The notes under the pieces were generated by a model. It had not been told where the DNA came from and did no database searches. It worked only from the letters and a program-made list of their open reading frames with translations. DNA of 64,000 nucleotides from Craspedostauros australis (taxonomy: Eukaryota; Bacillariophyta; Bacillariophyceae; Mastogloiales; Achnanthaceae), in the NCBI GenBank assembly GCA_026770025.1, contig JAMXDE010000014.1, positions 868,001-932,000 on the forward strand, in the 5' to 3' direction. The translations under genes were made by a program, and so were the position numbers. Below, piece by piece: positions 50,709 through 60,700 of the stretch; the first letter of the stretch is position 1; each line of letters begins with the position of its first letter.

Positions 50709-51131
50709 CTTGGCCTCTGCCTTGGTTGGATGCTCACGGCGGTCTTTGGTGAAATCGATGCGTCGCAAGACTCGGTGTGATGATGATGGGTCCTTGAGAG
50801 AGCTTGCTGTTGAGATTCGTTCTCACTCAATGATGGTATCGCACGATGAATCGAGTGTCCAAGCAACCGAAGAGGGGGGCGACGGAAGGATGAGCAGCGC
50901 AGGGCAGAGATCAACAACAGAGAGACTTGAGTGCCTCAGCTTAGTGATCATGATTGTGTTTGTTTGGGTCAGCGAGGCTGCGGAATTGTGTCCTTTGCGT
51001 TGAGCAAGCGTTTTTATCGTTGTCAATTGGGCGATTCAAGTCCCTGGAAACAGAAAACTGGATTTTACTGATCAGTAGTACTCGGCAGACTAGTAGAGTT
51101 TGGTGTAGTTAGAATAGAGGAGAACGCTCTA
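50709..51131. promoter_or_regulatory. GT61-like upstream region
   Basis: 423 bp between the GT61-like start and the transposon-like element. The target dinucleotide TA of that element is at 51130-51131. Nothing else recognised. Confidence 0.4.
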
Positions 51132-51162
51132 CCTGCAAGGCACGGGAATTTCGTTGAAACTG
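51132..51162 (+). repeat. Left terminal inverted repeat
   Basis: Pairs with 52272-52303 in inverted orientation. Contains GCAAGGCACGGGAATT then TCGTTGAAACTG; preceded by TA. Confidence 0.85.
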
Positions 51163-51300
51163 GTACTCAGAGATAAACCAGCAGTCCCGGATGCAATCGT
51201 GCGTCACCGGACACATGCTCGTGCCGATTCGGCCACACGAACAACAATGAAGGTGTCATATAAACGTTAAATATACGTTATGGCGATTATTTAGCGACCA

Positions 51301-51480
51301 ACTAGTTTCAACGATTCTCTATTAGTTTCAACAAGTCGGGGTTAGTTTCAACGGTTCTTGATTAGTTTCAACAAGTCGGCGTTAGTTTCAATGGTTCTTG
51401 ATTAGTTTCAACAAGTCGGTGTTAGTTTCAACGGTTCTTGATTAGTTTCAACAAGTCAGCAATAGTTTCAACAGTTGCAC
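51301..51480 (+). repeat. Left array: nine 20-bp units with TAGTTTCAAC core
   Basis: Cores start at 51303, 51323, 51343, 51363, 51383 (one base changed), 51403, 51423, 51443 and 51463, exactly 20 bp apart. Spacers alternate between AAGTCGG and GGTTCTTG types, giving a 40-bp higher-order repeat in the middle of the array. Confidence 0.95.
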
Positions 51481-51950
51481 AGTAGTGATTGACTCGTGTT
51501 TGGATGATCCTGAGAGCATCGGTTGGTTGCGGGGCCAATCCGTGGCAAGTGACATCACTGGTTTCGGCTTTCGTCCGCATCCTGACACCAAGAAAAGACT
51601 GTCACCAAGACACCCAACACAACAACATGACAATGGGGAAACAAAACAAAACTCTGCAAGGATCGTCAAATACCATGTACGGCATTGCAACAACCATCAA
51701 CCCAATTCCAGATCCAAGCATGTCAACGGAACCGCCATGGAAAGCTTGGTGCATGGGCAAGGGGGCGCTGTCAGAGCGGCTCATTTGCGACAGTGGGAGC
51801 GAAAACAGCGAATGGCAAAAAAAGGTGGCTTTTCCGCCGTTGCCCTGTTGTGTGATGACATCGCCTCGATCAAATTATGTGTGTCATTTTTCATCTGGAG
51901 TGTCACAAGGCTTCGCGAATGAATCGTGACTGCTCTCAACGGCTCTCTAT

Positions 51951-52130
51951 TAGTTTCAACACCTCGCCGATAGTTTCAACACCTCGCCGATAGTTTCAAC
52001 GTTTCTTCATTAGTTTCAACGTTTCTTCATTAGTTTCAACGTTTCTTCATTAGTTTCAACGGTTCTTCATTAGTTTCAACGTTTCGTCATTAGTTTCAAC
52101 AGATCAGTGATAGTTTCAACGTTTATTTGC
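51951..52130 (+). repeat. Right array: nine 20-bp units with TAGTTTCAAC core
   Basis: Perfect cores start at 51951 and every 20 bp to 52111. Spacers are of GTTTCTTCAT type, repeated three times unchanged, and ACCTCGCCGA type. A degenerate tenth core (TGCTCTCAAC) precedes at 51931. Same orientation as the left array. Confidence 0.95.
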
Positions 52131-52271
52131 CATTGGCCGGGTGTTCGGATTTTAAAATAATTGCGGTTATAGACGTTATATATCATTCTGCTGGTTGTGC
52201 ATATTGGTCGCTGTAGTCGAATCGTGATTGCGTTTCTAGAGTGGTCGTCTTGGTCAAGTGCGATCGAGTGT

Positions 52272-52303
52272 CAGTTTCAACGGAATTCCCGTGCCTTGCT
52301 GGG
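52272..52303 (-). repeat. Right terminal inverted repeat
   Basis: Inverted copy of 51132-51162, followed by TA. Its inner end reads CAGTTTCAACGG on the + strand, one base from the array core TAGTTTCAACGG. Confidence 0.85.
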
Positions 52304-52994
52304 TACGAGTGCTCGTGACCTTCGCGGCCTCTACTACTGCACCGTTATGTGTAGCCATTGCTCGCGCAACATCACAGCGTTACCTTCTAAATGCAATAGT
52401 ATGGTACACATCTACTACGGGCATAGGTCGTACTGCATGGTATGGTACACTGATGGAAATGCAGTTGAGAAGGAACTAGTCACTGTAGAATACATAGAGT
52501 AAGACATTTGCCTTCGATCCTTGCTGGTCGAGTGTGCCTTGTCCTGAAACTCAACAATACTTGTGGGAAGAGGGAAATGTAATAGAAATACAGACCTCCT
52601 GATGGTTCGTTGCAGTTTTGTATCGATTTGTTTGGGCTCCGGATCCGCTCACTGATGTCAGGGAAGCCAACAGGAAAGACTGTGCTGGTGATGTGATCCC
52701 CACTTGGTTCAATCGTGTATTGTACACGAGATGTTCCTCCAAAGACCATCGTGTTGGGATGCAGGAAGATGATGTGATGTAGCGATTACGCCTTCGTTTG
52801 AGTTTGCGTCTGTATGTGTGTTGGTTAGGTTGATTGGTTGTCTGATTGGGTCGATTGATTGAATGTATAATAGGTAGAATAATATAATATGTTTGTGTGC
52901 TTGTGGATGCAGACGGAAGATGGAAGATTGCAGAAAGAAAATGGTACCATGTGGTGCAGGTGTGATGGCACGGACATTTGAAAGAACACCTACG
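52304..52994. other. Intergenic region between element and uncharacterised gene
   Basis: 691 bp following the transposon-like element and downstream of the stop at 52995 of the minus-strand gene. No gene, RNA or further repeat recognised. Confidence 0.35.
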
Positions 52995-54015
52995 CTACTC
53001 CAAACTGGTGCGGCGCTTGGGATAGCTGGGAACATCCAGGCTGGTGCTTCTGCACAGCACCTTCAGTTTCTCTTCTCGCAGTGGCTTGGGCAGGGATGAG
53101 ATCATGTCAAGCTCATCCTTGAGCCCGCGTTGTCTCGCTGCTTGCCGAACAGGTGCCGTGACAGCCCGATACACTTCTGCGATGAACACTGGATCATGAA
53201 TGCCATCCTCGTCCTGGATCTCCTGCTCGTCGAGGACAGCATGTATCGCTGCTGTTTTGTTGCGTTTGCGTCGTTTCGAAGCTTCTCGTGTGCGGAATTC
53301 TGCGAACGGGGGGTGGTTGAGTGATCGAGCGATTGAAGTGAAAGCAGGCGGTCGGTAGCGAGAGGTGCAAGAGCAGGAATAGAGTGGTCAGCGTGGGAAC
53401 GAGTGCGATGCGACGCCATACGATACAAGTTCATACACGTGTGTTGGTGAGATGTGCATGGACGAAGATATGGCGCATGATTGCGAGTCAGCCACACGCA
53501 TGGCACATCGTGTTCTCTTTTCGATGTCGCAACAGCAGCAGAAGGCGGACCACCAATAGATGCCAAGGAAGGGACAGGTGACGTTGCACGCAGGGTAGGA
53601 GCACCACGAGCAACACCAACGGCACCAACGGAATGGGCGACACGAGCGACACGATTGACGCAAGAGAGGTGAAGCAGATCTCGCACGTACCTAACCCTCT
53701 TGCGCATATTCCTTTGCCAAGGTCTTCAACGAACTGCTCTCTCAACCTCATCATGATCTTGACGATGTTCGCGTAGCTCTGTTTGATGGCCGCCATTTCG
53801 TCGAACGATATCCACACCGCCTGGATCTGTCTGTCGGAGATATCGTTGAGATGCTCGACGGGGTGCACCGTGGGCTCCATGTTGAACTGGACTCTCCTCC
53901 GGTCCTCCTTCTGCGGCGCGGGGGTCTTCCCTGGCATCTTGAGATCCGTCTCCTCCGCGAGGGTGGGAAGCATGAAGTTCGTTGAATAGCCTCTCATCTT
54001 CAGTCTCATCGTCAT
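52995..54015 (-). CDS. Uncharacterised protein, probable diatom-expanded family (1 intron)
   Basis: 209 residues from exons 54015-53691 and 53299-52995; the intron (gtacgt...cag, 391 bp) is phase 1 and restores CARGLEFRTREASKRRKRNK. I do not know a function. The layout is an N-terminal disordered part; RRRVQFNMEPTVHPVEHL and VWISFDEMAAIKQSYANIVK (a short beta strand plus helix); CARGLE; then a basic helix and AAIHAVLDEQEIQDEDGIHDPVFIAEVYRAVTAPVRQAARQRGLKDE. The order V-x-F, W...E...I, RGLE, VL.EQ..Q...G, D...IA..Y, A...G..D matches, in my memory, a large set of unnamed diatom proteins. An alternative start is 54009. It has no membrane segment or signal peptide. Confidence 0.6.
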
Positions 54016-55299
54016 CCTTCGTGTTTATTTGTGGGAATGACTCGTTGCTGGTAAATCGTGGCTCGTGCCCCTTCTGCCGTTGCTGTCGTTGCTGTCGTTG
54101 CTGCTCTATTCTGCACTCTCCGTTCTGTTTCTTTTGGGACCAACCAGACTTCGCTTTCCAGGGATGTTTTTGGTGATGGGAATGTTCTTTGGCCCTCTTA
54201 GTCGTTGGTGCTGCTTGTTGTCGTCAGTGCCCTGTCGGTGGGTCCAAACTGTTTGCTTGGGATGACGCTGTGATCCGTGATCGTGGCGTGCTTGCGGTGT
54301 GCTTGTGGAGTGGTTGACGGATGGATGGATGGAGAGAGAGAGAGATAGTGGTGGTCTTCAGTTCTTTGTGATCGGGCAAACTCCCGCAACCATGGGAGAC
54401 CACAAAGCTCAACGACCGCGCACCCAAGAGGGACAAGGGGAAGAGGAGCAGGGAAGGGGCTGAACCAACGTCTCTCCTCGTCCTTCTCCCCCTCCTTTCG
54501 TTTCGCCACTTGATGCGCACTGGTGGGAGTGTCTCTGCTCCCAACGCGATCGATGGTGTGGAGAAATGGCGCTGAACTCGAGGAGAGCAGAACCGACACA
54601 CGAACCAGCAAGAGATGACAGCACTCACTCACCTTGAAGCACACCAACAAAACGCGTCACGCGTTCGTGTTCTCGTTGACTTTGTGCGCGTCTGCGTCAA
54701 CCAAGACAACCCAGTCTGTGCGAATCGATCTTGTGGCATGCAAATCGTGATTCAGATCCTGCTCAACCAACAGTGCCATTATGCAGATTGTGTCACACTC
54801 CTTCGTTTAGCTTCGCAACCGTTATCACATTAATGTCAATGCAGCCTCAAGTCGATAAGTCCGAAAAATCTTCGTGATTCATCTCCAATCCCAGACTCGA
54901 CAGACAAACAACAGTGGAAGCGCGCACACGGGCTCACGAAGTGCTTTATCTTGTCTCATATGCATAGGCTCAATGAGTGATTCTATCATCTAGTCTTCCT
55001 ATCTTAGTCGTAGAAAAGGACCCGGAGATACTTGTCGCCATTCATTTTCTGTGGTGTCGAATTCGTCGTCTTTGTTGTGTGGTGCGGTGCAGCACGTTGT
55101 GCTCATGATGCCAGTGCTCATGTGTGGAACATTCATCCTCCCGCCATTGTTCTTCCCCGAGGTCTTCCAACCAATGCCTTGACAATAATACGTATTATAC
55201 AATACGTCCATACACTACCAGCACATCCACATCCACATTCTACTCCACCCTACTCTACCATCCCAACTAACCGCTCGAGGTCTATTGGCAGTCTCCACC
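54016..55299. promoter_or_regulatory. Divergent intergenic region, uncharacterised gene / NOG2
   Basis: 1.28 kb between opposing start codons. It contains a CTGTCGTTG-type tandem run (54075-54105, RYY-rich) and a (GA) run near 54330-54346. No coding sequence recognised. Confidence 0.35.
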
Positions 55300-57180
55300 A
55301 TGGCGAAGAACAGAACCAACGCCATCCCGCGCACGGGGGCATCCTCGAAGGTCGGCAAGGGCCGCGAGAATGCCGGCGGCGGCCACCGCAGCGCCGACAA
55401 GATCCGCCGGCTCAAGCTCTACACCTCCAAGCCCATCCGCAACAAGAAGGGCAGGGTGGTCGGCGGCAGCTTCATGATGGAGGACAGGGCCGGCGACCGC
55501 AAGATCACGGCCGAGACGGGTCGCATCGCGCCCGATCGCCGCTGGTTCGGCAACACGCGCGTCGTGGATCCCAAGCAGCTCGACACCTTCCGCGAGGAGA
55601 TGACGGAGGCCGTCGCCGATCCGTACTCCGTCGTGCTCAAGCGCAAGAAGCTGCCGATGGGTCTGCTGCAGGAGGCGGCGCTGCAGGAGAACCCGGCCAA
55701 CAAGGCGCTGCTGGAGCAGGAGCCCTTCTCGCATGCCTTCGGCAACAAGTCTCGCCGCAAGAAGGTCAAGCTGGGCCAGCTCATGATGGCCAGGACGGAG
55801 GTGTCGTCGTCGGGTCGCAAGTCGAAGGCAACGGGCGGGGGAGGCCAGTCGGCGGTCGTCAAGACGATCGGCAGCGGCAAGGAGAGCGACGCTTACGCCA
55901 ACCTCCTCAAGGTGGCGCAGAAATCGCACGCAACCTACGAGGACGTCAACACGAGGGAGGGCATCGTGCCGTGGGGACGCGATTCCAGCATCGAAAAGAA
56001 GGAAGGCGAGGACGTCGACTGGAGATACGAGCGCAAGGACGACCTCTTCCTCAAGGGGCAGTCGAAGCGCATTTGGGGAGAATTCTTCAAGGTCATCGAC
56101 TGTTCCGATGTCGTGCTTCACATCATCGATGCCCGCAACGTGCCTGGAACCAGGTGCATGATGGTGGAGCGCCACATCCGGGACAACGCATCGCACAAGC
56201 ACCTTGTCTTCGTCCTCAATAAGATCGATCTCGTGCCCAACTGGGTGGCGAAGCGATGGATGGGAGAGCTGGCCAAGGTCCGCCCCACCATCGCCTTCCA
56301 TGCCTCCCTCACGCACGCCTTCGGAAAGGGCGCATTGATCAACATCCTGCGCCAATTCGGCAAGCTCCACGACGATAAGAAGCAGATCAGCGTGGGCGTC
56401 GTCGGCTACCCCAACGTCGGCAAATCCAGCGTCATCAACACCCTCATTTCCAAAAAGAGCTGCAACGTCGCTCCCATCCCTGGCGAGACCAAGATCTGGC
56501 AGTACGTCACCCTCTTCAAACGCATCGCGCTCATCGACTGTCCCGGTGTCGTCGTGGATACGGCCGGCGACTCTGAGGTCGATTCGGTCCTCAAGGGAGT
56601 CGTGCGAGCAGAACGCTTGGAGAACCCAGAGGCCTTTATCGAGCACATCGTTCGTGGCGTCAAACGGGAGCACATCGCTGGACAGTACAAACTCAGCAAG
56701 GAGGAATCCAGATTCGAAACCGCGATGCAGCTGATGGAGACGATCGCGCGCAAGGCCGGCCGTCTGCTCAAGGGAGGCGAGCCATGCATACGCAGTGCAG
56801 CCATCACGCTCATCAATGATTACCAGCGAGGTCGGCTGCCGCATTACGTCGCACCTCCGGAACTTAAGGAGGATGAGACGCCGGCGGCGGCAGCATCTTC
56901 CAAGGCCGACGATGCCGAGACTGGCGAGAGCAATGATGAGAAGAAATCCGCAATTGACAATGTCAAGCAGAATCTTGACGAGATGGACAACCACGAGGCC
57001 AAGGGAACTGGGATGGATGGCGATGAAGATGGCGACGATGCTGATGGAGGTGGCAAAATTGTTGCTCCCGCAGCAGCCAAGTCAACGCAGAAGGACGAAC
57101 ATGACGATGGCTCCGACGCCGAAGATGATGCTGAAGGAGGTACATCTTTGATTGCGTCTGGAGATTGGGAAGATCCATAA
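55300..57180 (+). CDS. Nucleolar GTP-binding protein 2 (NOG2/GNL2-like)
   Basis: 626 residues, intronless; ATG 55300 is chosen because the extension starts at TTG. NOG2 is a circularly permuted GTPase that rides late nucleolar and nuclear pre-60S particles. The NGP1 N-terminal domain is well kept: LKLYTSKPIRNKKGRVVGG, GRIAPDRRWFGNTRVVDP and DPYSVVLKRKKLPMGLL. The GTPase motifs appear in permuted order: NKIDLVP (G4, from 307), then GYPNVGKSSVINTL (G1, from 369), PGETKIWQY (G2) and DCPGVV (G3, from 413). Just before them stands FKVIDCSDVVLHIIDARNVPGTRC. The C-terminal 110 residues are acidic and Ala-rich. It is followed, on the same strand, by UTP20, another ribosome-biogenesis gene. Confidence 0.96.
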   Translation: MAKNRTNAIPRTGASSKVGKGRENAGGGHRSADKIRRLKLYTSKPIRNKKGRVVGGSFMMEDRAGDRKITAETGRIAPDRRWFGNTRVVDPKQLDTFREEMTEAVADPYSVVLKRKKLPMGLLQEAALQENPANKALLEQEPFSHAFGNKSRRKKVKLGQLMMARTEVSSSGRKSKATGGGGQSAVVKTIGSGKESDAYANLLKVAQKSHATYEDVNTREGIVPWGRDSSIEKKEGEDVDWRYERKDDLFLKGQSKRIWGEFFKVIDCSDVVLHIIDARNVPGTRCMMVERHIRDNASHKHLVFVLNKIDLVPNWVAKRWMGELAKVRPTIAFHASLTHAFGKGALINILRQFGKLHDDKKQISVGVVGYPNVGKSSVINTLISKKSCNVAPIPGETKIWQYVTLFKRIALIDCPGVVVDTAGDSEVDSVLKGVVRAERLENPEAFIEHIVRGVKREHIAGQYKLSKEESRFETAMQLMETIARKAGRLLKGGEPCIRSAAITLINDYQRGRLPHYVAPPELKEDETPAAAASSKADDAETGESNDEKKSAIDNVKQNLDEMDNHEAKGTGMDGDEDGDDADGGGKIVAPAAAKSTQKDEHDDGSDAEDDAEGGTSLIASGDWEDP

Positions 57181-57786
57181 AATCTGTGATGCGATAATAT
57201 GTAATAGCATAATGATGCTCGTGGCAAGAATCATGCTGCGCTTCTCCAACCACTCAATTTCAGTCGCAGAAGCAAACAATGCAGATGTGCAGGTGTCGAT
57301 GATTGCGAAGACAAACACACTGCCAATCGTGGTTTGCACAATGCAGAAACTGATTGATATCAAGCGGGAAAACAGCCACGACAAACATACAGGTGGTAGT
57401 AGTAGACAGACACATACAACAACAGTGTGTGACAGCCATGGCATCGTCACGTCGAACAAACTGACAGACTTGAGTCGGACATCCGGACAGGCAATACTTG
57501 TGTTTCTCGCTACCGCCAACCACGCTTTTGGCGCCACATTTCGCGTTGAGATTTTGTTCCTGTGTTGTTCCTGTTGCGTTTGGCGTCACTATCTTTTGAT
57601 GTTCGATTGTGCGCAAAACCACAATTCACGGTGGCGTTCACCCACAGCACACGGACACAAGGAAATACGTTTCATTTGTACATTGTGACAACAGCCAGGG
57701 ACGTCACAACCAAACAAATTAGGCGCCAACGTGCATCCACATCCACATCCACAGCAACGCCTTGAGCTCTTTGCGTTTGCTGCACG
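57181..57786. promoter_or_regulatory. NOG2-UTP20 intergenic region with two GGCGCC sites
   Basis: 606 bp between co-directional genes. It contains TTTTGGCGCCA at 57526-57536 and TTAGGCGCCAA at 57719-57729; the second is 58 bp before the UTP20 ATG. Both resemble E2F sites. Confidence 0.5.
57719..57729 (-). promoter_or_regulatory. E2F-like site TTGGCGCC upstream of UTP20
   Basis: On the minus strand it reads TTGGCGCCTAA. With its partner at 57526-57536 it makes two such sites within 260 bp of the UTP20 start. Confidence 0.45.
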
Positions 57787-60700
57787 ATGAACGATCAGCA
57801 GACCAAGGTGCTGCAACGCGACAGCCGTTCCGAGAAGCGGTTGCGATTTCAGTCGAACAAACAGCGATCGAAGAAAGCATCCGCCGATGTATTCCGTCAA
57901 AGCCAGAGCCGCATTGCGGGCAACCGATCGTCGGTGCGAGAGGCCGCTGTGCACGGGAACAAGGATCAGCGACCGCAAAAGCGCCTCAAGGTGGGAAAGC
58001 TGCGAGACGGTCGTGACGGAGGCAGCGACACGCTGATCAGGATCGGCACCCTCGACGAAGCCGAGCAGCTGGCCGTCGAGGACATCGAGAGCAACAGCTT
58101 TTCGGTGGAGCTTGATCTGGCGTTGGATCGGAATCCGTCAGAGATCTTTTCATCGTTGCATCGCAAGACTTGGAGGTTGGTCCGATCCCTTCCCGAGATT
58201 CTGCACAATGCTCCGCAGATAGTGGATCACATTTTGAATCACATGATCTCCTTGGAATCGCATCCGGAACAGCCATGCCAAACAGCCGGTGATGACAGGA
58301 AGAACACCGACGACGATGCTGCTCCTGCTCCTGCTGCTGAGCGTCAAGTTTCGATCGGTGGCTACGTGATCAACCATGCGACGTCCGACTGTCTCCACAT
58401 GCTGGCCGTGCTGGCTCGAGACCTGCGACAAGAAATCCACCCCTACTTGCATGTCAGGATACTCCCAACCCTGTTCGATGACCTGCTCAACGTTTCGGGA
58501 AAGTACGCCAAGAAACAGCAGAATCCAATCCACGCCGGCATCATCGAATCCGTCTTCCGTACGATGGCGTACGTCTTGCGATACGACACCGCCATCGATG
58601 ACAAGGACCTCGAGAAGATGAGAAAGTATTACGGCGGGAGCCTGGGCCATCGCAGCGAACTCATCCGCAGGCTGTCGTCGGAGGTGTTCGCGCAGCTCAT
58701 CCGGAGGCAGAAGCGCGAATCGGCACAGCAGAAGCACATCAAGAAGGTCTTCCGCGCGCTGCTGGCGTCCGAGAGCAAATCGACCACATCGCCGTCGACG
58801 CAGAGAACGTTTGCGGATATCGCAGACGGAATGGCCCACCTGCTTTTTCATGTCACGCGCGGGGCGTCAGGATCGTTGCATTCGAAGGGACAGCAGATGC
58901 TCACCTTCGTCTTCGAACTCTCGCTCGACCCAAAGTCGTTGTTGAAGAACGCCAGCTCCAGCGAGTGGAAGTCCTGCAAGATCATCTTCAATATCCTATC
59001 GAGCCTGTTGTGTCGCATGTGTGAGAAGCTGAAGAACACCGTCAGCGTTTCGGTTGTGGAGGCTTTCATCTTCGCTTCGTTGAAAGCTATCGACGGGTAC
59101 AAACCCACTGCTCAACACCTCGAAACGGAAAAGCCAACGAAGACGAAGAACGAGAAGAAGAAGAAAAAAGGTGGAGACGCGGAGGCGCAGCCGACCCAGA
59201 CCGCGATTTCAGACTTCGGTCTGTCTGGAATTCAAGGCATTCTCCGCCTTCTGCGCTCGATTGCGAAAACTGGCAATCAATCATGCGAGCACGTCCTGCA
59301 AACCCAGCGCGTGGGCATTCTCAGCATCGCGAGAAAGATCCTCGAATACAAATTGTTTGACAGTTTTGACGGTGCCGGAAAGATCGAACTGGTGGCATCG
59401 ATCTGCTCCATCTGGCAGGTCTGCCGGATCAACGTTGGCGACGTCGGGGACGTGCGATTGTTTCTCCGCTCCATCATGCAGCAGCTCTCGTGCGATACCC
59501 CGAGTGATGCAGATCTGCAACACGTCTCATCCATGACCAGCGAAGTCTTGGGCGAGCTGTTGCCTTCCATTCAGTCGCAAACGGTGACGAACGCTGTGTT
59601 TGGCGAGATCATGTCGACTGTCGCAAAGGCGATCAGGCTTCGCTCCAAGGACGGGGAGTCACGAGCGACGACAGCAGCCTCTGGCGCGAGTCTCAACATC
59701 CTCTTGCTCCTGTCGCAAACACTTTTGTACCGATTCCAAAGCACGAGCGACGACGCATTCGAAGATGCAGGAGAGGATATGGACTCCATGTCGCAAAGAT
59801 CGGCGCAGACCATCTCATCATGGCAGTCATCTCCTGTGAATCACAAAGACAAGAAGTGTCTCGTGGATCATCTCACGGGACATTACAACATCAAGGCAGG
59901 CGTTGACGGTCAGGACTGGGAGGGCATGAGCGTTGCGATTCGGTGTTTGCCTTCAATCATCCTCTTTGGTGTCGACAATGAAAACGCGGCGACAACAAGC
60001 GAGCACATCAATCAAACCATCGAATGGGCACACACGATCTTGAGACAGGTCCCGGCATTCCCATCGCCCGACTTGATCGACGATGCAGCCACCAATCGGG
60101 GCCCGACGGACCGTCCTGCACACCTGATCACATACCAGGTTATTCAGACACTTTGCGCCATCCTCCAGGTTGCAGATACAGGAAGAGAAGATGTGCAGGT
60201 GCCATTCGCCACAGTATTCCCGCCAAAACTAAAACGCCAAATCGAGGCCGCCATCTTCTCTGCCTCTGGATCAGCCATGGGCATGAAATGCGCTTCCCTC
60301 TACATGGAGATGCTCGGCGATCATGACGAGACAGCTGGCATCGAGGCGTCCACACTGATTGAGACCCTGTCGGAGAACCTGCGAAGTCCAAGTCACTTCC
60401 TTCGCTTGCACACGTTGAGAGTGCTGAATGGACTTCCGAAGCTGCCACTGGTGGTCAATTTTGCCGACTTGGACATGGCAAATGATCTGGACGAAGATGC
60501 GGAGACCGCCACCGATGCTTCGGCAAAGAAAGAGGATGGCGGAACTATGAAGCCTTCATCGGTCGCGCACGGTTTGTGCGACGCCTTGGAGGTCTTGCTG
60601 AAAATCGAGACGACCCCAATCACGTTGAGCAATGAAAAGGTCCTCTCCTCGCTAGTTTCCAGGGTCGAGGTGCTGGCTCGCTCCGGCAGACTCCCTGAAC

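Larger units (their letters stand above)
51132..52303. mobile_element. Non-autonomous TA-flanked DNA-transposon-like element with nine-plus-nine repeat arrays
   Basis: About 1172 bp bounded by TA on both sides (51130-51131 and 52304-52305). Outer inverted repeats of 31-32 bp share GCAAGGCACGGGAATT and GTTGAAACTG, differing at one base in 28 plus an end indel. A second, looser inverted match lies about 120 bp further in (51257-51292 against 52152-52186; ATAAACGT and ATTATTT blocks), so the ancestral inverted repeats were perhaps 160 bp. Inside are two direct arrays of nine 20-bp units each, built on TAGTTTCAAC, and a 470-bp core. Open frames in the core (51485-51922; 51489-51929) lack an ATG start and any transposase motif. 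TA duplication points to a Tc1/mariner-like or related system; mobilisation would need a transposase elsewhere. Confidence 0.72.

Noticed and set aside
51485-51929. Possible transposase in the core of the transposon-like element
   Set aside because: Both overlapping frames of about 145 codons start at non-ATG codons and show no DDE/D, zinc or helix-turn-helix signature.
51301-52130. CRISPR array (regular 10-bp repeats with 10-bp spacers)
   Set aside because: Eukaryotic context, repeats and spacers far too short, spacers repeated between units, no cas genes, and the array lies inside inverted repeats that share its motif.
55282-56994. Long minus-strand ORF (570 codons) opposite NOG2
   Set aside because: Antisense shadow; NOG2 motifs are on the plus strand. 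The same reasoning removes the long antisense ORFs at 4175-5296, 10651-11715, 12475-13185, 20210-21304, 23256-24371 and 28849-29523.
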